Shown in pieces: positions 48,361 through 63,400 of a stretch of 64,000 bases of DNA. The position numbers and the translations under genes are program-made. The DNA comes from Saxidomus purpurata (taxonomy: Eukaryota; Mollusca; Bivalvia; Venerida; Veneridae), in the NCBI GenBank assembly GCA_022818135.1, contig JAFMSR010000019.1, forward strand, positions 35,275,723 through 35,339,722, in the 5' to 3' direction. A model generated the notes under the pieces. That model did no database searches and was not told the DNA's origin. It saw only the letters and a list, made by a program, of their open reading frames with translations. Positions within the stretch are counted from its first letter, which is position 1. Each line of letters opens with the position of its first letter.

Positions 48361-49555
48361 ACCTTTAACAATCTTCTCCACAACCAAAAGGCTTCAATAC
48401 AAAGAATCTTGGCAAAATTAAAGTAAAACGAAGTCAGATAACTCAGCATAGATTGACTTACCATACCAAAAGTCATTTTCTCTCAGGATATCATTGAAGT
48501 GTAGAAGAAAACCGAAGAAATTACGTACTCTTACATTCATGAAATTTATGCTAAAGTCTGGTTCAACTTACAATACGACTGATTATTGAAAATGGTAACA
48601 ATGGAATGGTTATTGTTTACACTTTATTCTCGGACAAATCTCTTGCACAGATTACATCAAGACATCCCAGCAAGCATAAGACATCACGCCGACATTGGTC
48701 CGATATCGCTTTCAATATCGGCCCAATACCAGATTTTTATATCGGACCGACCTCGGTTTTGCAAAGTTGACGCAATATCGGGTCGATGTCATTTCTGATA
48801 CATTGTATCAACCCGATATTGGGCCGGCTTAAAAACCATATTGGACCTATATTGACTCTCTATCCAACCGATATGAAAAACTGTAGTAATTGTGCAGTAC
48901 AAATATACATATATTCTTGTACATAAAGGAACTTACGCACCATATACTGAAAAGGTCTGATGTATGAAGGCATTGACTATAACCATGACCTGCTATATGG
49001 ATCAGACTAGTTTTTATTTATCATCTGCTTCACAGACAACATTTTAAATTGCGAAAACCTGTCATAATAGCTAACCACGGTTCCTTAACTACATATGGGA
49101 GTTAAACAATACAAAAACGCATCGTAAACTTCAACAGTATTTCAGTTTGAATTGAATTAAGTAAAATATGATTTACCTTTCCAAAAGATAACCCAATTGA
49201 AGGGAAGTTGCACAAGGGGTCCATTTAAAATATGATCCAAATGATAGCGGTATATCCCGGGGTGAATGAAGTATAAATAAAAGCCGAACATATAAACATG
49301 TTCTCTTTATTGTTTTTAGACTTTAAGCGTTGCACTTCGCTAAGCAAAACATAATAATTAACTAACTTATATACAAAGTTATTTTGTCCTGCCTAACTTT
49401 TCCTCAAACATGCCCCATTTCTCTATTTCTGATATCAAACCGAGGTTGGACCGATATCGAAACATCCACTGTGTTAAATAAGGTCGCCGGGACAGGTGGG
49501 GGTAAGAGGAAGGGGTGCGACCTAAACCGGTTTAAGCCCCATGGTGTTTGCCACG

Positions 49556-49920
<365 letters not shown>

Positions 49921-50437
49921 GTTTGTACCTATTTAGAGAGGAATTTAAAGTAAATTCGTCAAATATTAAATGATTTATGAAATAATTTAAACATATTTCA
50001 TCTCATTATACACAACATGTGTTCTCGGTAAACGGTTGATATCGGCTAAATATCGTACCAATATCAAAAACAGATATCAGTCAGCCTACTTAAAACTGCT
50101 ATTGGTCCAATATGCACATGTTTGCTGCGACAGACATATAAGCAGACTATGAATTAAAGACAAACATGTGAAACTTGACTTTATGTGCAAACTTCGTGAC
50201 GTCTTTTTGTTTTAGATACTTTTCTGACAAAGATATATATAAAGTCGATACGCGTAATTATACCACAAACTTCCCTGAATTGTTGGAATGTCTCAGGCAT
50301 TCTGAAAACTTAACATCATATGAGATAAGTGCCAACTAAACAGTCACTAAACGATACCATAGTTTGGTAAAAATTAATTAATTGCTAAATTACTATATAC
50401 AAAAATGTACATAATTTTGTCACGTTCAGTGAATACT

Positions 50438-50585
50438 CCCAGCAAACACGCGACGTCGGTACAACGTTCGTCACGACGTCGGCGGCTTCAATCCGACGTA
50501 TATCCAACGTCAAATCCCGAAATCTATATAACGTCGGTGTCCGACGTTGGAACGACGTCGGATTGAGGTCGGAATTTAAAAAGAC
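50438..50585. repeat. CAGCAAACA / ACGACGTCGG palindrome-rich repeat
   Basis: Starts CCCAGCAAACACGCGACGTC and continues with ACGTCGG/CCGACGT words in both directions. Shares the CAGCAA(A/G)CA start with the 48.7-kb element but a different palindrome core. Confidence 0.65.
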
Positions 50586-50894
50586 TAGTCCACGGAAATT
50601 ATTTTATTAAATCGTGTGATCTAATTGATAATTGCAACTGCGTTGCAGTTTTTGTGATTTTTTATTATCAAGCTGCTTCTATTTTGACCCCTTTAAATAT
50701 TATCAATAGATGGCGCTTTAATATGAGGGAAATATATTTGTAGGTTGCGCATTTTCAACGGATATATGCATTTTACTTTTAAAAGCTTTCACCTGGCATT
50801 TAGTCACTTACGTATTACTAAACTTCATATTTGCTATCACATCTCTTCAAATGCTTGGAAAATATAAGATTCAAATCTCGTCTGTCCACACTTA

Positions 50895-51460
50895 ACCCTG
50901 TGTTTGCGATAGAGGCTGCATTTTTCACTCGATCTTTATAAAACTTTGTCGATGAAATCTAGGTCGAGTTCGAACATAGCTCATCTAGGGTCAAAAACAA
51001 GGTCATGGGGTCAAATCATAGAAAACCTTGTGCATGCAATAGAGGTTGCATTTTTCATTGGATCTTCATGAATCTTGGTCAGTAAGATTTCCTTGATAAA
51101 ATCTAGGTCGAGTTTGAATATCTTAGGTAAAAATCTTCACGGTGTCAACTTTTAGATATATCTTGTGTTTGCAATAGAGGTTGCATTTTTCAGTGAATCT
51201 TCATGAAATCTAGGTCGAGTTCGAATATGGGTCATCTGGGGTCAAAAACTAGGTCACAGGGTAAAATCATAGAAAAACCATGTGTATGCAATAGAGGTTG
51301 CATTTGTCATTGAATCTTAATGAAACTTGGTATGTATAATTGTCTTAATAAAATTTAGGTCAAGTTGGAATATTGGTCATCTGAGATAAAACACTAGGTC
51401 ACCTGGTTGACAACCTTGTGTATGATATACAGGTGACATTTACAACGCAATCATCATAAA
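50895..51460 (+). repeat. Degenerate ~130-bp tandem repeat
   Basis: TGTGTTTGCAATAGAGGTTG, CATTTTTCA, GAATCTTCATGAAACTTGGT and AAATCTAGGTCGAGTTCGAA recur four to five times. Confidence 0.8.
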
Positions 51461-53143
51461 TATCTGTCAAATTGTTTGTGTGGATCACCTGACATTAGGT
51501 GAATTCCGGGGGAAACCTTGTTGGTACTCTAGAAGTCGTATTTTATAGCCAATAATCATGTAAATTAGTCAGAAGGTTTGTCTTGTCAAGGTCAAACAGA
51601 ATGTTTGTGTTAAAGATACATGTATATAATTGAGGGTTGAAGTTTGGTCACATATTCGTATAAGTAGGTCTCCGGTGAGCAAAATAGAGCCATCTTGGCC
51701 CTCTTGCTTAGCATGGGAAAAGTTTTTAAGTAGGGAGTTACAAGATATACACCGATAAAATTGCATTACACCAAAATGTAGTTATTATATAAATGGAATA
51801 GATACAATGTACTGGATTGAGCCCTAATGTTAAAACACACTTCAATATAACCGTCATAAGAAAGACATTAAGCACAGTGTTTATTGTGTTTTGAATAGCT
51901 TTCTTTACACTAAGGCGTCATGACTATTTTGAATGGTAAATTTAACTTTAAAGGGACATTCCCTTCAACGAGCATATTGTTTTCTCAAAACGTGAACAAT
52001 TAACTTAACAAGACACTGCCTAGAACTGGTGTCAAATTAAATAACTCCAAAACCATAAATGATAGCAAATTTGCAAGTATTTTTACTTAATCTAAGAGTT
52101 TAAAGCTATACATTTCAGTCATCATCGGTAAAATCAGTGTTTAAGAATATGATGAAGTATATATCGTAAAACATTCAGTAATGTATGTAAAGTTGTTGTA
52201 CATAAAATGGGTTGATTATTTGCGCTAAAATGAGGCATTTTTTATATATTTATATTGTTCTTTAAATTTGTACTTGGTTGTAAACTTCGTTCTTAGGTGT
52301 TGATTCTTCTCCAGAAAAAATGCAATTCTCTGGTTTCAGTTGTATCACTGTTATCTTCTTTCCTTCGGTGGTGAACTTCTGTTGATGTTACTTCAACATT
52401 AACTCTCTATATTTCAATTCAGACCAGACTCCCGTTTCTTTAACTGTCGATTCTTTTTCAATTTTTATCAGGTCAGTCGTTTTGTTTTCTTCGTTTTCTT
52501 CCTATTTCCAATTTCTGAAATCTCAATTAGATTTACCTTTCCTTCTCGTACATTCTTCTTTCTCTTTCCTTCATACACCTTTGTATCCGTACTAATTCCT
52601 GTAACACTATCGTCTGACTCTCTAGTTCTCTTGTTTTCTTCCTCCTGTAGCATTTGTTTATGTGTAGCCACTGTACGTCCACCGGCTCAAGCATTTCTTG
52701 TTTCTTTTTGTCGATTTCTAAGATTGAAGTATTTGTATGCATCATTTCTTGTTTTATCCTATCTTTCCTCGTCCACTCTCTTTCTGAGAGAGTTCGTGTC
52801 TTATGTCAAAGCGGTGTGCAGGGATATTTCATCACTTTCAGTGATAGTTCTAGTTTAAATATACAAATTCGATGAAGTTTTTAGACATCGGTAAGCTGAG
52901 GGTTTTGTTCATATTGGATGTTTGGTCAACTGTTCTCATAATTGTATTATTTATTTTGGTTATTTAGTATTGGTCATCTCCCTGAAATTTATTTAATCCA
53001 TGAACATTTTTAAGATTAAGGAGTTCCAAATATGAATTCAACTAAATACTTACAATGATATGCCTTACACGTTTTATGATCATATTTAGTATCGTCTTTC
53101 TTAATAACAAAATGTTCAGATTGAAAGAGAATAATTCTGTCTA
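51461..53143. other. Intergenic sequence to contig end
   Basis: Contains a decayed MITE end (51.93 kb) and, at 52.3-52.8 kb, a pyrimidine-rich stretch whose complement gives Lys/Glu/Arg-rich frames (KKTRELESQ, RIQRCMKERERRMYEKE). That could be a coiled-coil coding remnant or composition only; I could not decide. Confidence 0.4.
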
Positions 53144-53643
53144 NNNNNNNNNNNNNNNNNNNNNNNNNNNNNNNNNNNNNNNNNNNNNNNNNNNNNNNNN
53201 NNNNNNNNNNNNNNNNNNNNNNNNNNNNNNNNNNNNNNNNNNNNNNNNNNNNNNNNNNNNNNNNNNNNNNNNNNNNNNNNNNNNNNNNNNNNNNNNNNNN
53301 NNNNNNNNNNNNNNNNNNNNNNNNNNNNNNNNNNNNNNNNNNNNNNNNNNNNNNNNNNNNNNNNNNNNNNNNNNNNNNNNNNNNNNNNNNNNNNNNNNNN
53401 NNNNNNNNNNNNNNNNNNNNNNNNNNNNNNNNNNNNNNNNNNNNNNNNNNNNNNNNNNNNNNNNNNNNNNNNNNNNNNNNNNNNNNNNNNNNNNNNNNNN
53501 NNNNNNNNNNNNNNNNNNNNNNNNNNNNNNNNNNNNNNNNNNNNNNNNNNNNNNNNNNNNNNNNNNNNNNNNNNNNNNNNNNNNNNNNNNNNNNNNNNNN
53601 NNNNNNNNNNNNNNNNNNNNNNNNNNNNNNNNNNNNNNNNNNN
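53144..53643. other. Assembly gap, 500 N
   Basis: Exactly 500 N, a fixed-size scaffold gap rather than a measured one. The two VWDE-like copies lie on opposite sides, so their relative order and orientation depend on this join. An open frame called across the N run is meaningless. Confidence 0.95.
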
Positions 53644-54113
53644 CTTAAATCAGTCTCATACCTGGATCATGAAATATGTGCATAATGGAAGCTTGCATGC
53701 AAAACATTAAGCAAAATGTCTAATTCCATCAAGGTTCATAATCTGTATAAAATTCATTTCAGAATTAAGTCACTTATTGTCTGATACCCTTGAATACTTT
53801 TTCTAAGTCTCCAATCAATCCTATTGGTGGTTATTGACATATGTGCATGATAATAATTTGCCCACAAAATTGTAACTTAATTACAGTTAGCATGGTAAAC
53901 TTTAACCAGAGTGTAAAACTAAGCCATTATTTGTAATACATTCAGTCTGTTCAGTTATTTAAATTGATTGTCTGATGTTCCTGCAGACTTAAGTGAAATT
54001 TCAAATCAATTCAATCAGGGCTTACTGTGATATGTACATGATAGTAGCTTGCATGCAAAACTTTAACCAAATGTGCAACATCGACGTAAAGGTGACAAAA
54101 ATAGCCCTCCTTA

Positions 54114-54132
54114 TTATCCGAATAGTCGAGCA
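54114..54132 (-). repeat. Fragment of the GCTCGACTATTCG element
   Basis: TCCGAATAGTCGAGC preceded by TAGCCCTCCTTATTA, the complement of the end seen at 4.1-5.2 kb. It lies near the left end of the right contig. Confidence 0.7.
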
Positions 54133-54257
54133 AATAATGTGTTCGTAAACTATGCATTTATTTACAACCGAAACGTTAAATTCAAAAGCTATAACTTATG
54201 TTTAAATAATTTTACATTTTACAGTTAAAAAGATACATCAAACAGAGAAAAGTATAC

Positions 54258-54446
54258 CTTATATTTAAAATCATTGATTTTTTGTATTTGAATTATACCC
54301 CCATCGTCACATTTAACGAAGTCCAAATAGTTTATACTTCCGCAACGGTTGATCATGAACAAGTCTCCGCCAGCATGCACAACTATGCCACATGTACAGA
54401 CTGGACCACTGGAGCCGCCGAAGCAATATTTGGTTGCCTCTTGCAC
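54258..54446 (-). CDS. Gene 2 exon 11: VWD domain middle
   Basis: 63 codons, phase 0-0: [42 protein letters not shown]. About four residues differ from exon 11 of gene 1, and the next 45 or so intron bases also match closely. The intron after it runs into the gap. Confidence 0.9.
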
Positions 54447-57400
54447 CTAAATGAATATTTGCTTTCATCTTTGTTATATTGATCATTTGTGAAACAGCTG
54501 CATTGAGAAATTGCACCACGAAATATATTTTTAAGTAGCAACTTAACTTGAGGAAAAACCCATTTACGCAGTAAATAGCTTCTTCGTCGGAATGTGATAT
54601 TAAAATGTAAGTTGCATACAACAGTTGAAATGTTTTGATTAAAAAACCTACGCACAAGTACATAGCAGTCGAAACATAAAATTACAGATTTTTTTCATAT
54701 AATTTATTTTGTTCACACGCACGTTCGAGCATGTGAAATAGCCTACTCACCTCTGCTCCGCTAGTCTTATGCCGGTACAACAAATAGTAACCTGGTCTCT
54801 GGTTTTCGTAATAGCTGTAAGGAAGGAAAAATGGAATATTGTAACAGTTGGGTGTGCCGATACCAGACCTGGGTTCAATTATTTTTAAAAGTAATTAATT
54901 AATTAATTACAATTAAAACAGAAATTCTTCAATTAAATTACAATTATAATTACATGCTTTTTACAGAAGTAATTAATTAATTACAATTATTTAAGGAAAA
55001 CAATTAATTATTTTTTAATTATTTGGCAATATATTCACAATTTCACATATAATCATGTTACTATCAATGACATGTTAAAAATGCAGATTTATAATTCCTC
55101 ATTGAATTTTGGCTTAATATTCATCAATGGTTGAGCAACAGTTTCAGTTTCATATCCAGATTACATTTAAAACCTCTTTAGATGACACGAAAGTGTGACA
55201 TTTATACCCCCAGGTGATAACAGCTACTGCACAATAACCTGTATTTTTGCCATATGTTTGTGACACTTTTCTGCATGTAATTGAAGAGTAATTGAATTTA
55301 ATTGACAATTATTTTGCATTTGTTTGGATTTTAATTAATTAATTACAATTAAAATAATTGATTTCTGCCTCAATTATTAATCATTTTTCAATTAGTTGAA
55401 AAACTGTAATTAATTATAATTAATTAAATTTTAATTGTAATTGGACCCAGGTCTGGCCGATACTATTATAATTTACCATTTATTATATTCTTTTGCAGTG
55501 TTTATTCACCTTTAAAATCCCTTTATAATTTCATCATTAAGAAAAAGGCAACACCTGTTATTGAAACATTGAATATCTATTTTCTTAATACTTCCTTGAA
55601 TCATGTAGTACGTGAACAGGTTTATGCAGAAGTTTTGTAGCTTCCATAGATAGGTGTTTAAAAAGTACATGATAAAAGTAAACAAGAGTTAGCCGTATCT
55701 GTATTCTTTGCTCATTGCAATACAACGATACGTGTTACATTGGATACATTGGGCATCCTTGCTTGCCAAATGACTATAAGACAGGTGCGATTTGGTGCCT
55801 TTAGAATCAGAATGTCATGTGACAGAACTGATTCTGAATCGAACGATTCTTGTTTCGGAATAAACTAAGCTCTTCAGAAAGGAGATAATCAAAAAGGTCA
55901 AAACTGTTTTTAAAGATTACACCACTAGTGAAAAAATGTATCAATCTTATTATATGAAAATATGCACTCAATTTCGTTTCCACATGCCTACACGTGACTA
56001 CAGAAATTTTGCTTGAAATCCGGAATTGAGGGAATTAATTCCAAGATGTAAAAAGGCTTAACCCAACGCATCAGAAGTTCTTCTAGGATTCGATTCTTAA
56101 TTCAGAACTACCAAATCGAACCGTTTTCTGGAATAGACGGTATTAATTCCGAGAAGCAAAATAACTTAATCGAACGCTTCAGAAGTGCTTCTAGGAATCA
56201 ATTCCCAATTCAGAACTATCAAATTTGCACCCATCTTATGTTTTCTTCCATTCGAAAATTATTATCTATAATATTTTACTTCTTTCACTGTAACAGGAAT
56301 GGCAGAATATGAAGACTAGAGCCTCCGAAGTCAAACCCAAGTACAGCCTGGAAAAAAACAACTAAAAGGGTCACCCTTTTTCGACCACTCAATTACACTT
56401 TTGTTTACGAACTTTAAAAGAATAGCTTGTATTCTGAAGCTCTTCTGCAGATTTTCTTCTCCAACGACATCATTACCCGAGCAGTTACCCCTTCACTTTC
56501 TACCATCTTCCTACTGTATCTCGTGCTTCCATTGTAACAAGAAATAAAAACCACCAAACCAATAACCATCTCTCCAATACAGACTTTCGCATTTGCTGCA
56601 ACGTCTATAACAATCGAACGATCAAATTTCTATCCACTTTCTGCAGGTAAAACACTGTATTACACATGAAACAATAATCTAATGCTCTTCTCAGCTACCT
56701 CGTCATCACCCTGATTGTCTACTCTAACGACATGCAGTTGAACCAAAATCCCTTTCAGAATACTTCAAATGCAAATGTAGCCAACCCCCTAACAACACGC
56801 AAAATAAAAGCACTATCTAACACTGAAGAACGTGTGACCATTACGGAGCTATTTTCTGCCTTTCTGACACCCACCCCCATCGTCCAGATACAACTATGAA
56901 GAAATTATAGTCCTTCCATTATCAGAAAAGATACAAGGAAAAGCTTACCACACAACCCTAAACTTCTATACATTAACTGCCACTACATTTCGGAAAACAA
57001 TGTTATGCGAACATTTTGATTGAGAGACAAAACCAACGATTACTGACAACAAAACCTTTCTTGATAACTACACAGTCCGGATAAAAGTGAGGGAAACAGT
57101 CGTGCTGGTAGCTGCCCGGAAAGACACGTTCTGCCAATGAATGCCCAAGAGCAACAGACAGACTGCGATATCAAAATAGCAATACACAAAACAAACTATT
57201 TGTCACAAGAAGCTTTTAAGCTGCTTCTTTTACAACCCGAGACATATGATAAAGAAATGCAGCGAGGCTATGGCCAAGTTAGCCAAAATGAAAAACGACT
57301 GCAAAGACCACTTGACCCAAAACACAATACGCTGGTAAGTACTGCAAAATTTTTCTATACCTTGGGCGAAAATTACCCCGTTCAAATGATACCGGGTGGT

Positions 57401-60400
57401 ACGACAAATATGTAAGCAAACTACTCTAGATATAGTAACTAAAATACTCCAAGGATAATTCATCCATGCTGGCGCAATTCCGGAAAACTCTGACCACGAA
57501 ACCATGTATGCTAAATTAGACATGACTGCTCACTCCTATTGCCAGCCCCCAGGGTCAGTCAGGAGTATCGAGATAAATTAGGGGCAACGACTCTTCGCAT
57601 TAGATCATCAACATGATCAAACAAATTAAGAAAAAGGGAGACCAATGGAACGAACGACATCAAATGCTTCTCTAAAATGCAGAATAGGAGGTGCAAGTTA
57701 TACTTAGCCAATCGGACTGAAATTGCATATCATAGAATACGAAGACGACAGCCGGAATTAATCACAAAAACAAAAATAATATCAAACAGGGAATGCCACG
57801 TACCAAAAACGCAGCCTCCCCAAAACGAGCCCCACAGCACCCAGAAGGGCACACCACCAACACACACACACACACATACACACACAACACACACACACAC
57901 ACACACACAATCATGTACACACACACAAGACGAATCAATTCAGTCATTAAACATCAAAAGGATAGTTTTCCGAACACTGCACGCAAATGGAAAGGCCAAG
58001 TATGCATAAAACTCAAGTAAATAGCAAAAACAAATAATTTAAAGTTTTAGTCAGGTTCTCCTTCAAGATTCAGATGTTAAGAGAAAAGTTCAAACACGAA
58101 AACTACCTGAAAGATAAGTCTAACTCTACTACAACATGTAACGGCGTCAAAAATCTACTATCATTGCTAAATCTTTGTAGCAGTAATACAAACACATTCT
58201 GGAGATAACAGTATCACCCACTATCCTCTCCGATGTGGATTCAGTAAGATTAGAAATGCAATATACAGTTCCAATAGCTCACCAGTGATCTGGAATATGC
58301 TTATGTTCTTGCAATGGCCTAGTTGAGTAAAGTCTTTTAAAGGTGTCACACAAACGCATTCTGTATAAATTAGACCATTACGGCACCAGGGGCAAAAGCA
58401 ACGCTTGGATTCAGCCTTTCCAATGCGGCCGCTAACAGAGGGTTATCGATTACTGTAAACTGTCTGACACTCTTAGAATCACGTCCGGCGTAGACTGTCT
58501 ATTCCCCAAACAAACTTTAACAAAGTAGCAAAATTGGAAACGACCAAGAAAAGGAAATTTCACGCAGACATATTAACATTAATTGCCATCTCTTAAGAAA
58601 GAGAAGAATCAAGTTCAACTACTTGTAAAAATTTTATGGTCATACACTGAAACTTATAGGCTCTTCTAAATACTCTGGAGAACACATTGAGACATTACTA
58701 ATATAACAAACAGAAATCGTACATTTGGCAGTAAAAATCGCAATATTGACTCAATATAAACCACAGAAAAATCATTTCAATCGCTAGTAAGTCCAATTGT
58801 TGAATGCGCCTGACTCATAGGAAGAGAGAGACATTCATCGCATTGAAATGGTGCAGCTAAGGAAGATCGTCGTAAAATTCGCTACCTCAATAGATCAAGC
58901 GTAAGCGAAATACTGGATGATTTGAAGTTTCTTGAGATGTATAGAATTACCAATAGACTCGTTGCAATTTATAATCTAAATACTTACAGCAAATATCTAG
59001 ATTATCCAGGAATGCTTTTTGGAGATTGATTCCTTTAAAATCAAAGCAACTTAAGAACGGTCAGGGGACAGGAAGGTCTTTCTTAAGATATTGAGTGCAT
59101 GAGCTCAGTTGAAGCTTTCAATGTTTTACCAACAGAACGCAATTCCTCGGTCTCCACCTATACCCCTTATTCCACCTTGCGCATCCTGGCATTATATACA
59201 GCATGTTCATTGTAGACAGGTAACGGGAAAAGAAGTATACATTGTTGTCGATGTCGAAAAAAGTCATTGTAAAAGACCCGGTCTGATGAAATATTTTCCA
59301 CTGTATAATATAACGCTAAACGTAGACCATCATAACCCCATGTTATAAATATTTGGGCCGTTGATTCGCCACTGTTTTGCATTTTTACATGTTTATCATT
59401 CGTTTCAACAGTATTTAAGATATGTAGAGGCGGATAATTAAATTAACCATCTTTCTGGAAGAACCAGAAATAGATTCCTATCTATCATATGTAACCGTCA
59501 ATTGTCCTATTAGCCAGCAACCTAAACTTGACAACAATAATTTATTGTGCATTTCATTTCAACGATTCTTAAAAGAATACTAGCTACACAGGACAGATGA
59601 GTGAAAAGATTAACCTACTTTCCATCTCCAGTTCTCATGTGTGGGTCTACATGTGAGTAGCACATCTTGTTTTGGTAGTTTGCATCATCTGTAACTTTAA
59701 CCTGAAAAGCGACATATAAACAGTAGGGGTATTAAGTGTATTCCAGCTAGTTCTTTTCAACCACATGATACTGGGATTTAGTAACATTCTCATTATCACT
59801 TTAAAACTCATAGTATGATAGATTTACTGTTAGAAAATGATAGAACTTTGTTTTATTTATTCTAATGTCATGCTGATGTATGCCTTTCTTTCGTATTTCT
59901 GTTGCATCTTAACGAAAAGGTTTTGTCAGGAAGCTTTTATTATTATTTTTAAATGTCATAAAAATATATTGTACTATAGATATTAAAATTAAACAAGAAC
60001 TTGGAATAGATTGTTCCCACAATTACAGTATTTACTTCCCTTGTTCTGAATCGTCAGCCATATTGATATGCAACTTTCCTTTAAGTTAATAGGGAAAAAT
60101 CAAATACATTGTACATGGTGATCAAAATGATCAGATTTAAAAACATAATTAATTCATGATGCTGATATGGGCAGATGGCTCAACAGGTTCAAACAAATAT
60201 GGTTGTCACACACAAATACTCTTTCTATTTTCTTAATTATCACATATTTGGGAATAACTGCTATTAATGCTATTAAAGACCTCTTTGCCTTAAATTTGAA
60301 TGAATCATTTCGTTTCAAAATATTTGGTCTTAACATCGAAAATGTTCTAAAGATCGCATCGCCTAAATATCACAATCTTGTTGTATTATCCCTTGCTGCA

Positions 60401-63400
60401 TATCCATTACATCTTGGACGAAATTATTATACACTATTTAGCAAACTTTATGATGCTTATAAATTTTCTCGCAATATATTTTATTCAGCCTAATGGAAAG
60501 TAAATAATTATGATGACAATGTCAAAAGAAGAAGACTGGTTTCTTACAGAAACTAAAAAAAGAGAAGCATAAATTTTAGCCACTTTTCCCGTATGTGTCT
60601 TTTACATTGAACTTCGGTTTCCCCAACTCTGCGTGTATTTAGGCATTTTGATAATACGTGTTTATATTATGAAACATAAAATTTGTCAATAAAAGCACTG
60701 TCAGCAAAATGATTGTTTTTGCATATCTATGACATGTCTTTTCATAAAATAATTTCAATACTTACATTAATACCGGTTAGAACGTATCCTTGCCATAGAA
60801 CCTGTTCAACATGACCAGGCTGTAGTTGTAAGTTATAACTGTCACTGTCATCATAATTCTGGTCGACAGAACTAATAAGAAAGCTATAGGTTTGTTCTAA
60901 ATACGGCCCTGTCTCTACTTCTGGTTGCTGTAATTAAACAAATATATTTTCATCCTGACACGGTAGTTTAGTAGTTACATTTACTTGGTGAGCAACTAAC
61001 TTCACTTGCATATATCATTAATGTTCCTGATTTTATATCATGTAATGCTACTACAAGTATAACCGTGATAGATATTGTTGAACAGTTTCGATGAATCTTT
61101 AAAAGAAATGTCACTTTTGTGTTCAAATGCAGCGACCTTTCATAAAAATCGCTTTCCACCGAAACATGTTACCTATAAAATGACGGTTTTACTACAACAA
61201 GTCTTATTTTGGTAATTTCATTTGTTAAAACTTTTTTGGGGGCTGACTATTTTATTTTTGGGAAGATTTTTTCCATAAACGTGTTCCACTGTGTTCCTTT
61301 AATTGTTCGTTTTGTCCTCGTGTGTTTGCTTTGTATGCTAGTGTGTGTTGGTAGTGTATATGTGTGTGTGTACATGATTGTGTGTGTGTGTGTCGTGTGT
61401 GTGTGTGCGTGTGTGTGTGTGTGTTGGTGGTGTGCACTTCTGGGTGCTGTGGGGCTCGTTTTGGGGAGGCTGCGTTTTTGGTACGTGGCATTCCCTGTTT
61501 GATATTATTTTTGTTTTTTTACATATAAGTTTTGAATTATTCCAAATGCACCCATTTTTTAGAGTGTGCCTCATTAATATGGTTAACGCGCTATTGATTC
61601 GTAGAGTGACTTTCACATTCCACTAACAATTATTGAATTATCTTTCATTGTGTCACGTTAGCGATACCTTACCAAAATCCGTGTGCTAGTTTTTAAGAAC
61701 ACGCTGCCTATCATTGTTAGGAAGCACTAGAAAGTCTATTTACATTTTAGGGACACAACACCCTATTCCAATTTAATAAAAAAAACAATTGAATGGCAAA
61801 ACCTTTATCTTGTCATAGTTTCTTAGTGGCTCTTCATGTTCGCACAAGAAGGTAAGAGTCGATGGCAAACAAGATTTTGAATTACTCTTCCCTTTAACGT
61901 AAGAACTTGTCATACCTTGAGATTGTGTGTACATTCGTCGTCGTTATCTGCATTCACTGCGTTTATTCCCGCATCACAAGGATTCTCACTGATATTGGGG
62001 TCATACAGAGCAAGAGTTGATGAGCAACCAGATGCATCGTAACATCCGACTGGAACTGTTTGTCTGACCTTTACAGTCGTGAAACCGCCTTTGCTTACGA
62101 TAATATTAGGATTTATGACCTTCAAATACAAGTTTGGCAATTAGACATGAATTACAGAAATAGAGATAAGCAAGAAACTTGGGAAAATTGAATATCACTT
62201 ATGCCAATTTTTCATACAAATCAGTTCAATATTGTGCTTTTCGTGACCATTCTGATCAATTTGATGTAGAATTATACATACTTTGATTAAATTATAATTC
62301 TAAAAAGCCATGTTAAGTTTTACATTTAATCTATTTGGTAAACAATACACGGCGGCTGGATAGTAATGTCTTTAAAATCATTGCAATAAAACATTACTTT
62401 AAATTCAATTAGTCTTTAACTTACCTCGAGTCCTGCAAAGAACGAATTACTCATTGTCTCATTTGACACAATTTCAGAAGTATCCGAAGTGGAAGTCGTG
62501 TTTACCTTTAAGATTCCACACTTTACCTATAAATATAAACGTTCTTCTAAGCTTTAGCTATTGTACCAAGAGTCTTAATGCCTTCTATAATGCAATCAAT
62601 ATTTCAATCAATAATTTTCTTATAAGCCCTACATAAACTACTGTCTTGAATTAGCTTTCATTTACAATAATATTTCCACATACTTTCAATAATTTGTCAG
62701 TGACCTGGTATTCGTTGAATTAAATTTTTTATACCTTAACGTTCTCCCTCCTATGAATTATTGTATAATTACCTGTTATCCGTTGCATTAAGTTATACCT
62801 CCTACAGTTTGCCTACATTCTGCAAATTCATCTTAAATTACCCAATGTATCGTTTCTGCGATACTGCGACAATAAAGCTCTCTTACACATGTTAGCTAAC
62901 TTCAAATAAAACAAGGTTCAACGTATTTCTTATTAAGTGCTTTATTGTTGTGTCTAAATCATATATATGTTTTTTACTTTTACACCTACAGGTATATTTA
63001 AATAGTAAATATATAAGCTGCAGAGTGTAGCTTGTATATTGCCCATTTCTCATAACTGATGAGTTCATTCATCTGCGTGTAAGCTGGATGTTAATGAGTG
63101 CTGTGTTTGATAATGTTTGGGGATTTCTTTATACATGTATATTTTATCTTTTGTTGTTCCATATACTTACATTAAATCCAAGAGTTTGACGGTTAAGTTC
63201 ATATTCCGTTAGAACTAAATCATCCGACACGTTTGAAGGTCCCTTCTGTAGGAGTAATTCCTCATCTACATACCTTAAATTAATTTTGTTTAAACAATAT
63301 TTTATTCACAAAGGACCATGTACAATATTGTATGTTAAATACTGAGCAACGATCTGTGAGCTTATATAAAATGAAATTTTATGAAATAAAATGAAATAAA

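Noticed and set aside
53055..53648. 197-codon frame across the gap
   Set aside because: It is made of N.
54313..54663. Two - strand frames of 116 and 90 codons
   Set aside because: Overlap gene 2 exon 11 in the wrong frame and run into its intron.
57137..57415. 92-codon frame as a host gene
   Set aside because: Lies inside the LINE remnant between its N-terminal stretch and the endonuclease end, with no separate support.
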